Shown here piece by piece: positions 6,851 through 13,452 of a stretch of 14,047 nucleotides of DNA (its first letter is position 1; each line of letters starts with the position of its first letter). The notes below the pieces were generated by a model. That model saw only the letters and a program-made list of their open reading frames with translations. It was not told the origin of the DNA and did no database searches. This stretch comes from an uncultured Olsenella sp. (GTDB lineage Bacteria > Actinomycetota > Coriobacteriia > Coriobacteriales > Atopobiaceae). A program made the translations under genes and the position numbers. Location of the stretch: the NCBI GenBank assembly GCA_947253595.1, contig CAMXZR010000037.1, positions 1-14,047 on the forward strand, written 5' to 3'.

Positions 6851-7819
6851 ATGGCAGCAGAGGCCAAGCGCGTCGTCGCGCTCGACATCGGAGGCACAAA
6901 GATCGCCTCGGCCCTCGTGACGCTCCGTGCGGGGGAGAAGCCCCTCATCGAGCACTACGGGAAGGTTCCCACCGAGGCCAAGCTGGGGGGTCAGAGGGTG
7001 CTGGCGAACGCCGTGGCGGCGGCCCGTCGCGTCGCCGAGGCGGCGGGAGGCGAGCTGGACGGCATCGGGGTCTCGAGCGCGGGGGTCATCGACCCCGCGA
7101 CCGGAGACGTCACCTACGCCAACGAGATCATGCCCGGCTGGGGCGGCACCCACCTGGGTGCCGAGCTCACGCGCGAGATGGGCGTCCCCACCCGGGTGCT
7201 GAACGACGTCCACGCGCACGCCCTGGGCGAGGCTCGCTGGGGCGGTGGGCGCGAGGCGTCGAGCTGCCTGGTGGTGGCCGTGGGGACCGGCATCGGCGGT
7301 GCCTTCGTGCTGGACGGCCACATTCTGCTGGGCGCCCACAACGAGGCGGGCCACGTGGGTCACGTCAGCTGCTCCGACGCCACGGGCGTGCCCTGCTCCT
7401 GCGGTGCGACGGGCCACCTCGAGCCCATCGCGGCGGGGCCCGGCATCATCGAGCGCTACCTGGAACTGGGCGGCGACGCCACCCAGGCCGACGGCAGGCC
7501 CATGGACGGGGCCGAGATAGACCGCCGGGCCGTCCAGGGCGACCAGGCCGCCAGGGACGCGGAGGCCCGCTCCGGACACGCCATAGGGGAGGTTCTGGGC
7601 AGCATGTGCAACATGCTTGACCCCGACTGCGTCATACTCTCCGGCTCCGTGGCGCAGTGCGGCCCCGCCTGGCACGATGCCATGGAACGCGGCTGGCACG
7701 AGGCGGTCATGCCGCCCGTGGCGTCCACTCCCGTCCGCTCGGGCGAGCTGGGCGGAGACGCCCCCCTCATTGGCGCCGCCGAGAACGTGGTCCGCTCGGG
7801 GTATGCGGAGTTCGAGTAA
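6851..7819 (+). CDS. nanK: ROK-family sugar kinase, probable N-acetylmannosamine kinase
   Basis: Predicted to phosphorylate ManNAc to ManNAc-6-phosphate with ATP, the second step of sialic acid breakdown. The 322-aa protein has the phosphate-binding DIGGTK at 12-17, the ND pair 118-119 of the catalytic region (LNDVHAHALGEARWG), GTGIGG at 145-150, the sugar-binding EAGH at 165-168, and the ROK zinc region at 182-191. That last segment reads CSCGATGHLE. The usual third Cys of CxCGxxGC is His189, and the spacing from His168 to the first Cys is longer than in the common form. Zinc may still be bound through His, or the site may be altered. The ribosome site AGGAAGGAG sits 4 nt upstream of the ATG. 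ROK kinases include glucokinase, NagK and repressors. No N-terminal helix-turn-helix is present, so this is an enzyme, and ManNAc specificity comes from its place between nanA and nanE. Confidence 0.85.
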   Translation: MAAEAKRVVALDIGGTKIASALVTLRAGEKPLIEHYGKVPTEAKLGGQRVLANAVAAARRVAEAAGGELDGIGVSSAGVIDPATGDVTYANEIMPGWGGTHLGAELTREMGVPTRVLNDVHAHALGEARWGGGREASSCLVVAVGTGIGGAFVLDGHILLGAHNEAGHVGHVSCSDATGVPCSCGATGHLEPIAAGPGIIERYLELGGDATQADGRPMDGAEIDRRAVQGDQAARDAEARSGHAIGEVLGSMCNMLDPDCVILSGSVAQCGPAWHDAMERGWHEAVMPPVASTPVRSGELGGDAPLIGAAENVVRSGYAEFE

Positions 7820-7827
7820 GTCGCGAG

Positions 7828-7852
7828 GGGGCCGCGCGACGGGCGCGACCCC
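7828..7852 (+). other. Intergenic hairpin between nanK and nanE
   Basis: GGGGCCGCGC (7828-7837) pairs with GCGCGACCCC (7843-7852) except for one C-A mismatch, closing a 5-nt loop GACGG. The alternative pairing GTCGCG (7820-7825) with CGCGAC (7835-7840) is mutually exclusive with it. The element fills most of the gap between the nanK stop codon and the nanE ribosome site, and no U-tract follows. Confidence 0.5.
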
Positions 7853-7868
7853 ACGTTTGGAGGTTGCA

Positions 7869-8558
7869 ATGGAAGTTTCGCCCCTGGTCCGTTCGCTCAA
7901 GGGAAGGCTCGTCGTGAGCGTCCAGGCCTATCCCGGGGAGCCCCTGCGCCATCCCGAGACCATGGCCCAGATCGCCGAGGCCTGCGAGCAGGGTGGCGCC
8001 GCCGCGATTCGCTGCCAGGGCCTCTCGGACATAGCCGCCATAAAGGGCAGGGTCCAGGTGCCGGTCATCGGCCTCTGGAAGGAGGGCCACGAGGGCGTCT
8101 ACATCACGCCCACGCTGCGCCATGCCGTGGCCTGCGTCAACGCGGGCTCGGACATCGTCGCCATCGACGCCACCGACCGCCTCCGCCCCGACGGCAGGAC
8201 TTTCGCACAGACCGTGGCCGACCTGCGCGCCCAGTGCGAGACCCTCGTCATGGCCGACTGCATGACCATCGACGACGTCCGCCATGCCGTCGAGCTGGGA
8301 TGCGACCTCGTGTCCACGACCCTCTCGCACAACAAGGCAGCCATAGACACCACCATGGACGATGGTCCAGACCTGCCCCTCCTGAGGCAGGCGACCGAGG
8401 AGTTCCCGGGACTGCCCATCATCTGCGAGGGCCACGTGCACACGCCGGCCGACGCTGCCGCGGCCATGGGGGCGGGCGCCTGGGCCGTGGTCGTGGGAAC
8501 GGGCATCACGCATCCCACAAGCCTCACCAAGTGGTTCTGCGCCGCAGTGGAGGGATGA
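7869..8558 (+). CDS. nanE: N-acetylmannosamine-6-phosphate 2-epimerase
   Basis: TIM-barrel enzyme of 229 aa that converts ManNAc-6-phosphate to GlcNAc-6-phosphate, feeding the amino-sugar pathway. NanE-family landmarks are visible: SVQAYPGEPL near 17-26, IRCQG at 47-51, the catalytic-region Lys71 in IGLWKEG, VAIDATDRLRPDG at 97-109, MADC at 128-131, and ICEGHVHTP at 185-193 with the acid Glu187. A phosphate-binding VVVGTGITHP follows at 207-216. The length is normal for the family. The ATG at 7869 follows GGAGGT at 7859-7864. A longer in-frame reading upstream overlaps nanK and is not supported. It is the last gene of the nan cluster. Converting GlcNAc-6-phosphate onward needs NagA and NagB, which are not in the window. 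Confidence 0.93.
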   Translation: MEVSPLVRSLKGRLVVSVQAYPGEPLRHPETMAQIAEACEQGGAAAIRCQGLSDIAAIKGRVQVPVIGLWKEGHEGVYITPTLRHAVACVNAGSDIVAIDATDRLRPDGRTFAQTVADLRAQCETLVMADCMTIDDVRHAVELGCDLVSTTLSHNKAAIDTTMDDGPDLPLLRQATEEFPGLPIICEGHVHTPADAAAAMGAGAWAVVVGTGITHPTSLTKWFCAAVEG

Positions 8559-8577
8559 CGCGGGCAGCTGGCCCGCG
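8559..8577 (+). terminator. GC hairpin directly after nanE, no U-tract
   Basis: CGCGGGC (8559-8565) pairs perfectly with GCCCGCG (8571-8577) around the 5-nt loop AGCTG. It begins at the base after the nanE stop codon. It could mark the end of the nan transcript, but CGTGGGCG follows instead of a T-run, so termination is uncertain. Confidence 0.4.
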
Positions 8578-8607
8578 CGTGGGCGTTCCGCGCGCGGCGG
8601 CAAGCCG

Positions 8608-8655
8608 TACAATTAGGTGAGTACGCAACGCGGGCGGGGTAGGACCCCGTCCGCG
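8608..8655 (+). promoter_or_regulatory. Possible promoter and leader hairpin ahead of the tRNA-binding protein gene
   Basis: TACAAT at 8608-8613 matches the -10 consensus at 5 of 6 bases. The -35 is weak (TTCCGC at 8586-8591, 16-nt spacing). Transcription would start near 8620. The leader then holds a 12-bp stem (8629-8640 with 8644-8655, one G-U pair) around a 3-nt loop AGG, ending about 8 nt before the purine-rich ribosome site GGAGGAGGAG (8664-8673). The CTCCC just after the stem (8656-8660) could pair with that ribosome site. This suggests either a terminator for upstream transcription without a U-tract or a structured 5' leader that tunes translation. Confidence 0.4.
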
Positions 8656-8675
8656 CTCCCTTAGGAGGAGGAGCC

Positions 8676-9026
8676 ATGGGCGCTGCAGTGAAGCCGAACG
8701 TGACCATCGACGACTGGGACAAGCTCGACGTGCGCGTGGGCCTGATCGAGCGGGTCGAGGACGTCCCCGGCTCCAAGAAGCTCGTGGCGCTCCACGTCGA
8801 CTTCGGCGACTTCAGGCGCATCATCCTCACGGGGATGAAGGAGGAGCGCGAGGACTGCGAGGCAATCGAGGGGACCAAGACCCTCTTCCTCGTCAACATG
8901 GCCCCGCGCAGGATGGCGGGCATGGTGAGCGAGGGCATGCTCCTGGACATCGGCTACGAGGACGGCATCCCCTCGGTCCTGGCAACGCTCGAGAGGGACG
9001 TGCCCGCGGGCACGAGGCTCTGCTAG
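8676..9026 (+). CDS. Stand-alone tRNA-binding-domain (EMAP/CsaA-like) protein
   Basis: A 116-aa protein consisting almost entirely of one OB-fold tRNA-binding domain. It begins IDDWDKLDVRVG (11-22), continues with a KLVALHVDFGD strand pair and ends APRRMAGMVSEGMLL (about 76-90) and VPAGT. The same signatures occur in the C-terminal domain of methionyl-tRNA synthetase and in the small chaperone-like CsaA. It has no catalytic synthetase domain. Its role could be general tRNA binding, a trans-acting appendage for a synthetase, or a CsaA-type function; the sequence does not decide. The ATG has an unusually rich ribosome site, GGAGGAGGAG, two bases upstream. The gene ends 2 nt before the rapZ start, so the two are probably co-transcribed and coupled. 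Confidence 0.8.
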   Translation: MGAAVKPNVTIDDWDKLDVRVGLIERVEDVPGSKKLVALHVDFGDFRRIILTGMKEEREDCEAIEGTKTLFLVNMAPRRMAGMVSEGMLLDIGYEDGIPSVLATLERDVPAGTRLC

Positions 9027-9028
9027 CC

Positions 9029-9952
9029 ATGTCCAGCAGCAGCCAGCGCATGAGGGACGCCGCCGCGGCGGACCGCGTCCCCGACATCGTCGTGATAACC
9101 GGGATGTCGGGCAGTGGCCGCACCCAGGCCCTGCACGTCTTCGAGGACATGGGCTACTACTGCATCGACAACCTCCCACCCCGCCTCGTCCTGGACCTCG
9201 CCCGCGTGGTGGGGATCAACGCCAACACCGGGCGGCATCTGGCGGTCACCTGCGACCTCAGGAGCCAGGGGCTCTTCGACGAGGTGACCGACGCCCTGGC
9301 GCAGCTCCGCGACCACGAGCTCAGCGTCAAGACCCTCTTCCTCGACTGCTCGGACGAGGTGCTGCTGCGCCGCTACGACGAGACCCGCCGCCGTCATCCC
9401 ATCGCCCAGGAGGGCGAGACGACCGTTGCGGCCATCGTCCGCGAGCGTGCCGCCCTCGCTCCCATCCGCGAGGAGTCCGACCTGGTCATCGACACGAGCC
9501 GGCTGCGCCCGAGCGCCCTGCGCAGCCGAATCCGGCATGCCTTCTCTGAGCTCAGCGAGCAGCAGCTCCTGGACGTGAGCGTCTTCAGCTTCGGCTTCAA
9601 GCACGGGCTTCCCGCCGAGGCGGACCTCATGATCGACGTGCGCTTCCTGCCCAACCCCTTCTACGACCCCGTCATGCGCGAGCTCACCGGCAACGACGCG
9701 CTGGTTGCCGACTTCGTCATGGGCAACAAGGTGACGGCAGACTTCATGGCTGCGTGGAAGCGCCTCCTGGACGTCGCCATGCCGGGGTACGTCGCCGAGG
9801 GAAAGACCCAGCTCTCCATCGCTGTGGGCTGCACGGGTGGCCAGCACCGCTCGGTGGCCATCGCCAACGCCACGGCTGCCTACCTCAAGGGGCAGGGCTA
9901 TCGTGTCTCGCTCTCGCATCGCGACCTCGACCTCGCCGGCCGGAGGCCCTAG
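9029..9952 (+). CDS. rapZ: RapZ/YvcJ family nucleotide-binding protein
   Basis: A 307-aa P-loop protein. In E. coli, RapZ steers RNase E to the GlmZ small RNA and senses glucosamine-6-phosphate; Gram-positive homologues (YvcJ) bind nucleotides, with less clear roles. The P-loop is GMSGSGRT at 25-32, with Arg31 where the canonical Walker A has Lys. Arg here is, as I recall, common in actinobacterial members. CIDNLPP follows at about 45-51. The C-terminal RNA/ligand-binding domain has SFGFKHGLP, DVRFLPNPFY, LTG and GCTGGQHRSV at 267-276. The start is 2 nt after the previous stop with only a weak GAGG upstream, so translation is probably coupled. Residues 1-17 are poorly conserved in type, and a later start is possible. 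It lies just upstream of whiA, as in other Gram-positive bacteria. Confidence 0.92.
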   Translation: MSSSSQRMRDAAAADRVPDIVVITGMSGSGRTQALHVFEDMGYYCIDNLPPRLVLDLARVVGINANTGRHLAVTCDLRSQGLFDEVTDALAQLRDHELSVKTLFLDCSDEVLLRRYDETRRRHPIAQEGETTVAAIVRERAALAPIREESDLVIDTSRLRPSALRSRIRHAFSELSEQQLLDVSVFSFGFKHGLPAEADLMIDVRFLPNPFYDPVMRELTGNDALVADFVMGNKVTADFMAAWKRLLDVAMPGYVAEGKTQLSIAVGCTGGQHRSVAIANATAAYLKGQGYRVSLSHRDLDLAGRRP

Positions 9953-10016
9953 TGGGGGCGCCGTGCGACGAGCGACCTGCCGGGGACGTCCTCCTCTTCC
10001 GCGGGGGTGATGCGCC

Positions 10017-10952
10017 ATGTCGTTCACCGCGCAGGTGAAGGACGAGCTGTCGCGTGTGGAGGGGGAGTGTCCGCTCTGCGCCTACGCCCAGCTCTCGGCC
10101 ATAACGCGCATCTGCGGCACGCTCTCGTTTAGGGGTCCGGGACGCTACTCGATCCGCGTCTCGACCGAGACCGGTGCCGTGGCGCGCACCATGATCAAGC
10201 TCACCCACGAGCTCTTCGACCTCGAGACCCCTCTCACCGTGCGGCGCTCCAACCTGCACAAGGCCCGCAACTACCTCATCGAGATACCCGAGCAGCGCGA
10301 GCTCGAAGCCGACCTGGTGCGCCTGGGCATCCTGCTGCCGGGCCGGGGCCTTGCCCCGGGCGTCCCCCGGCAGCTCCTGCGCTCGGACCACTGCAGGCGC
10401 GCCTTCGTGCGCGGCGCGTTCATGGCGGGTGGCTTCATCGCCGACCCAAGGGGCGACTTCCACCTCGAGATCGCGGTCACGGGCGAGGAGTTCGCGCGCG
10501 ACCTCGCGGAGGTCCTGGAGGGCCTGGGCGTCTCAGCCCGCCTCAACCGTCGCCGCGGCTCCTTCGCCATCTACCTCAAGAGCTTCGACGAGATAGCCTG
10601 CCTTCTCGACGCCATGGGCGCCCGGCGCTCCACCCTCCTCGTCGACAAGGTGCGACGCATGAAGTCACTCAAGAACGACGTCAACCGCCGCGTCAACGCC
10701 GAGATGGCCAACCAGGCGCGCTCGACCGGTGCGGCCGCCGACCAGCTGGACCTCATAGCCCAGGCCGAGCGCGGACCGGGCCTGCGCGCGCTCCCGCCCG
10801 CCGTGCGCGAGTTTTGCGCCCTCAGGCGCGCGTATCCCGAGAAGTCCCTGGCCGACCTTGGAGAGCTGGCAGAGCCCCCGGCCTCGAAGTCGGCAATGTA
10901 CCACCGGCTCCTCCGCCTCCAGAGGATCGTGGGGGAGTCCAAGGGCAGGTGA
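10017..10952 (+). CDS. whiA: WhiA, sporulation/cell-division transcription regulator homologue
   Basis: A 311-aa DNA-binding protein. In Streptomyces, WhiA works with WhiB to activate division genes; in Bacillus it affects division and chromosome segregation. Here, in a probable non-sporulator, a general growth or division role is likely (inference). The N-terminal part shows the degenerate LAGLIDADG homing-endonuclease fold characteristic of the family: RRAFVRGAFMAGGF at 127-140 and FHLEIAV at 148-154. VNRRVNAEMAN at 222-232 is a strong family signature. The C-terminal helix-turn-helix domain spans about 255-305, with LPPAVREF and PPASKSAMYHRLLRL. The length is normal for the family. The ATG at 10017 follows GGGGGTGA at 10003-10010. 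The 64-nt gap to rapZ contains no other gene; yvcK, often found between the two, is missing. Confidence 0.93.
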   Translation: MSFTAQVKDELSRVEGECPLCAYAQLSAITRICGTLSFRGPGRYSIRVSTETGAVARTMIKLTHELFDLETPLTVRRSNLHKARNYLIEIPEQRELEADLVRLGILLPGRGLAPGVPRQLLRSDHCRRAFVRGAFMAGGFIADPRGDFHLEIAVTGEEFARDLAEVLEGLGVSARLNRRRGSFAIYLKSFDEIACLLDAMGARRSTLLVDKVRRMKSLKNDVNRRVNAEMANQARSTGAAADQLDLIAQAERGPGLRALPPAVREFCALRRAYPEKSLADLGELAEPPASKSAMYHRLLRLQRIVGESKGR

Positions 10953-11051
10953 CCCAATCCGCAAATGAGCCCCGAACAGTGGACAGGTGCCGCAGCGTCT
11001 CCAAATTCGCTCGCGTTTGGCTTCGGGCGCTCGTGATGCGGTTTTTGAGGG

Positions 11052-11100
11052 TAAAATAGGTTCGTGCTTGTAGTGTGTTGGCCACTCCCGAGGAATGGCC
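11052..11100 (+). promoter_or_regulatory. Possible gap promoter and short leader hairpin
   Basis: TAAAAT at 11052-11057 matches the -10 consensus at 5 of 6 bases, about 70 nt upstream of gap. No good -35 is found at 16-18 nt spacing. The local drop in GC (GGTTTTTGAGGGTAAAATAG) fits a promoter. Downstream, GGCCACTCC (11080-11088) and GGAATGGCC (11092-11100) form a 9-bp stem with one mismatch and a 3-nt loop in the expected leader. The gap gene needs strong expression, so a promoter here is plausible. The 175-nt stretch after whiA shows no clear whiA terminator. Confidence 0.4.
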
Positions 11101-11127
11101 TCGGTTGGCCTCGCGAAAGGAGAAAGC

Positions 11128-12153
11128 ATGGCAGTCAAGGTTGCTATCAACGGCTTCGGACGTATCGGTCGTCTCGCGTTCCGTCAGATGTTCGGTCACG
11201 AGGGCTCCGAGATCGTCGCCATCAACGACCTCACCTCGCCCGATATGCTCGCGTACCTCCTGAAGTACGACTCCACTCAGGGCAACTACTCCCGTGACCA
11301 CAAGGTCGAGTCCACCGAGGACTCCATCGTCGTCGACGGCAAGAAGATCACCATCTACAAGGAGGCCGACGCCTCCAAGCTTCCTTGGGGCGAGCTCGGC
11401 GTCGACGTCGTTCTCGAGTGCACCGGCTTCTACACCTCCAAGGCCAAGGCGCAGGCCCACATCGACGCCGGCGCCAAGAAGGTCGTCATCTCCGCTCCCG
11501 CGGGCAACGACCTTCCCACCATCGTCTTCAACGTCAACCACGAGCAGCTGACTGCTGACGACAACATCATCTCCGCGGCCTCCTGTACCACCAACTGCCT
11601 GGCTCCCATGGCCAAGGGCCTGAACGACTTCGCGCCCATCGTCTCCGGCATCATGACCACCATCCATGCCTTCACCGGCGATCAGATGACCCTCGACGGC
11701 CCCCAGCGCAAGGGCGATAAGCGTCGCTCCCGTGCCGCCTCCGAGAACATCGTCCCCAACTCCACCGGTGCCGCCAAGGCCATCGGCCTGGTCCTTCCCG
11801 AACTCAACGGCAAGCTCATCGGTGCCGCCCAGCGCGTCCCGACGCCGACCGGCTCCCTCACCAACCTCTATGCCGTCGTCGACAAGAAGGTCACCGTCGA
11901 CGAGGTCAACGCCGCGATGAAGGCCTACGCCGAGACCATCCCCGAGACCTTCGGCTACAACGAGGACCAGATTGTCTCCCGTGACATCATCGGCGAGACC
12001 CATGGCTCGATCTTCGACGCCACCCAGACCATGGTTCAGGACCTCGGCAACGGCCAGAGCCTCGTCCAGGTCACCTCTTGGTACGACAACGAGAACTCCT
12101 ACACCTCTCAGATGGTCCGTACCATCAAGTACTTCGAGAAGTTCGTCGCCTAG
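11128..12153 (+). CDS. gap: Glyceraldehyde-3-phosphate dehydrogenase, type I, NAD-dependent
   Basis: Cytoplasmic glycolytic enzyme, 341 aa, that oxidises glyceraldehyde-3-phosphate to 1,3-bisphosphoglycerate with NAD+ and phosphate. The Rossmann motif NGFGRIGR is at 8-15. Asp34 at the end of the second strand (AIND) favours NAD over NADP. The catalytic Cys153 lies in ASCTTNCLAP, and the base His180 in TTIHAFTGDQ. QRVPTPTGSLTNLYAVV and the terminal SWYDNENSYTSQMV are family signatures. The ATG at 11128 follows AAAGGAG (11116-11122) and starts the standard MAVKVAINGFG; an upstream in-frame ATG at 11095 would put 11 extra residues across that ribosome site. Codon choice (frequent CGT, CTC, AAG; almost no AGG) fits a highly expressed gene. 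A terminator follows directly. Confidence 0.98.
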   Translation: MAVKVAINGFGRIGRLAFRQMFGHEGSEIVAINDLTSPDMLAYLLKYDSTQGNYSRDHKVESTEDSIVVDGKKITIYKEADASKLPWGELGVDVVLECTGFYTSKAKAQAHIDAGAKKVVISAPAGNDLPTIVFNVNHEQLTADDNIISAASCTTNCLAPMAKGLNDFAPIVSGIMTTIHAFTGDQMTLDGPQRKGDKRRSRAASENIVPNSTGAAKAIGLVLPELNGKLIGAAQRVPTPTGSLTNLYAVVDKKVTVDEVNAAMKAYAETIPETFGYNEDQIVSRDIIGETHGSIFDATQTMVQDLGNGQSLVQVTSWYDNENSYTSQMVRTIKYFEKFVA

Positions 12154-12176
12154 CCTCTAGGCACCCTCGGTTCTGT

Positions 12177-12221
12177 AGGGGCGCGGCCGCTGGCCCACGG
12201 GTCGCAGCCGCGCCCCTTTTT
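12177..12221 (+). terminator. Intrinsic terminator after gap
   Basis: GGGGCGCGGC (12178-12187) is perfectly complementary to GCCGCGCCCC (12207-12216), a 10-bp GC stem followed at once by five T residues (12217-12221). A12177-T12217 can add one pair. The 19-nt loop may fold further. It starts 24 nt after the gap stop codon and lies 40 nt before pgk. It is the only hairpin in the window with a true U-tract. Confidence 0.92.
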
Positions 12222-12261
12222 GCACGGCGTTGGTCCGATCATCTCAGCAGAAGGAGTGAGC

Positions 12262-13452
12262 ATGGCTTTTACCAAGAAGACCGTCCGCGACGTGGACGTC
12301 GACGGCAAGCGTGTCATCATGCGCGTCGACTTCAACGTCCCCCTGAAGGACGGCGTCGTCACGGATGACACGCGCGTCCGCGCCGCCATCCCCACCATCC
12401 AGTACCTCAAGGAGCACAACGCCGGCATCGTCCTGATGAGCCACCTCGGCCGCCCCAAGGGCGACGGTCCCGAGCCCGAGCTCTCGCTGAAGCCCGCTGC
12501 CGACAAGCTCGCCGAGCTCACCGGCTACGAGGTGAGGTTCGTGGACGACACCTACGGCGAGAAGGCCGCCGCCGCCGTCGCCGAGGTCAAGCCCGGCGAC
12601 ATCCTCGTCCTCGAGAACGTCCGCTTCCTCAAGGCCGAGAAGAAGAACGACCCCGAGGTCGCGAAGAAGCTTGCCTCCTACGGCGACATCTTCGTGCTCG
12701 ACGCCTTTGGCACCGCGCACCGCGCCCAGGGCTCCGTCGTCGGTCCGGCCGAGTTCATCCCCGCCGTCGCCGGCTTCCTGCTCGAGAAGGAGGTCGACAC
12801 CCTGACCTCGATCTTCGCCGAGCCCGAACGTCCCTTCGTCGCCATCGTGGGCGGCTCCAAGGTCTCCAGCAAGATCGGCGTCCTCGACCACCTCATCGAT
12901 TCCGCTGATACTCTGATCATCGGCGGCGGCATGGCCTACACCTTCTTCCTGGCCAAGGGCCACAGCGTGGGCACCTCCCTCAAGGAAGAGGACTGGATCG
13001 AGCGCGCGGGCGAGATGCTGAAGAAGGCCGAGGCCAAGGGCTGCAAGATCCTGCTCCCCGTCGACAACGTGGTCGCCGACCACTTCGGCGAGGACGCCAT
13101 CGGCGAGGTCGTCGACTCCGACAAGATTCCCGACGACCGCATGGGCATGGACATCGGCCCCAAGACCGTTGAGCTCTACTGTGAGGCAGTCAAGGCCGCC
13201 AAGACCGTCTTCTGGAACGGCCCCATGGGCGTCTTCGAGATGGACCAGTTCGCCAAGGGCACCGAGGCAGTGGCGCGTGCCATCGCGGACTCCGACTGCA
13301 CGTCCATCATCGGCGGCGGGGATTCCGTCGCCGCCATCAACAAGTTCGGCCTGGCCGACAAGATGAGCTGGATCTCCACCGGTGGTGGCGCATCCATGGA
13401 GCTTGTCGAGGGCAAGGCCCTTCCCGGAGTGGAGGCGCTTCTCGATGCGTAA
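12262..13452 (+). CDS. pgk: Phosphoglycerate kinase
   Basis: Cytoplasmic glycolytic enzyme, 396 aa, that transfers the phosphate of 1,3-bisphosphoglycerate to ADP. Substrate-side motifs are RVDFNVPL at 21-28, SHLGRPKG at 60-67, LENVRF at 117-122 and DAFGTAHRA at 147-155. Nucleotide-side motifs are GGSKVSSKI at 197-205, GGGMAYTF at 221-228, WNGPMGVFE at 318-326, and the loops IIGGGDS at 349-355 and STGGGASME at 372-380. The length is normal. The start at 12262 follows AAGGAG (12251-12256). Only 40 nt separate it from the gap terminator, so pgk-tpiA must be transcribed by readthrough or by a promoter I cannot resolve within or near the gap gene. The 3' end overlaps tpiA. Confidence 0.98.
   Translation: MAFTKKTVRDVDVDGKRVIMRVDFNVPLKDGVVTDDTRVRAAIPTIQYLKEHNAGIVLMSHLGRPKGDGPEPELSLKPAADKLAELTGYEVRFVDDTYGEKAAAAVAEVKPGDILVLENVRFLKAEKKNDPEVAKKLASYGDIFVLDAFGTAHRAQGSVVGPAEFIPAVAGFLLEKEVDTLTSIFAEPERPFVAIVGGSKVSSKIGVLDHLIDSADTLIIGGGMAYTFFLAKGHSVGTSLKEEDWIERAGEMLKKAEAKGCKILLPVDNVVADHFGEDAIGEVVDSDKIPDDRMGMDIGPKTVELYCEAVKAAKTVFWNGPMGVFEMDQFAKGTEAVARAIADSDCTSIIGGGDSVAAINKFGLADKMSWISTGGGASMELVEGKALPGVEALLDA

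Noticed and set aside
10953..11127. Small gene or RNA between whiA and gap.
   Set aside because: Short frames there have no ribosome site or conserved-looking content. I see only a possible promoter and minor hairpins (for example CCAAA/TTTGG at 11001-11020).
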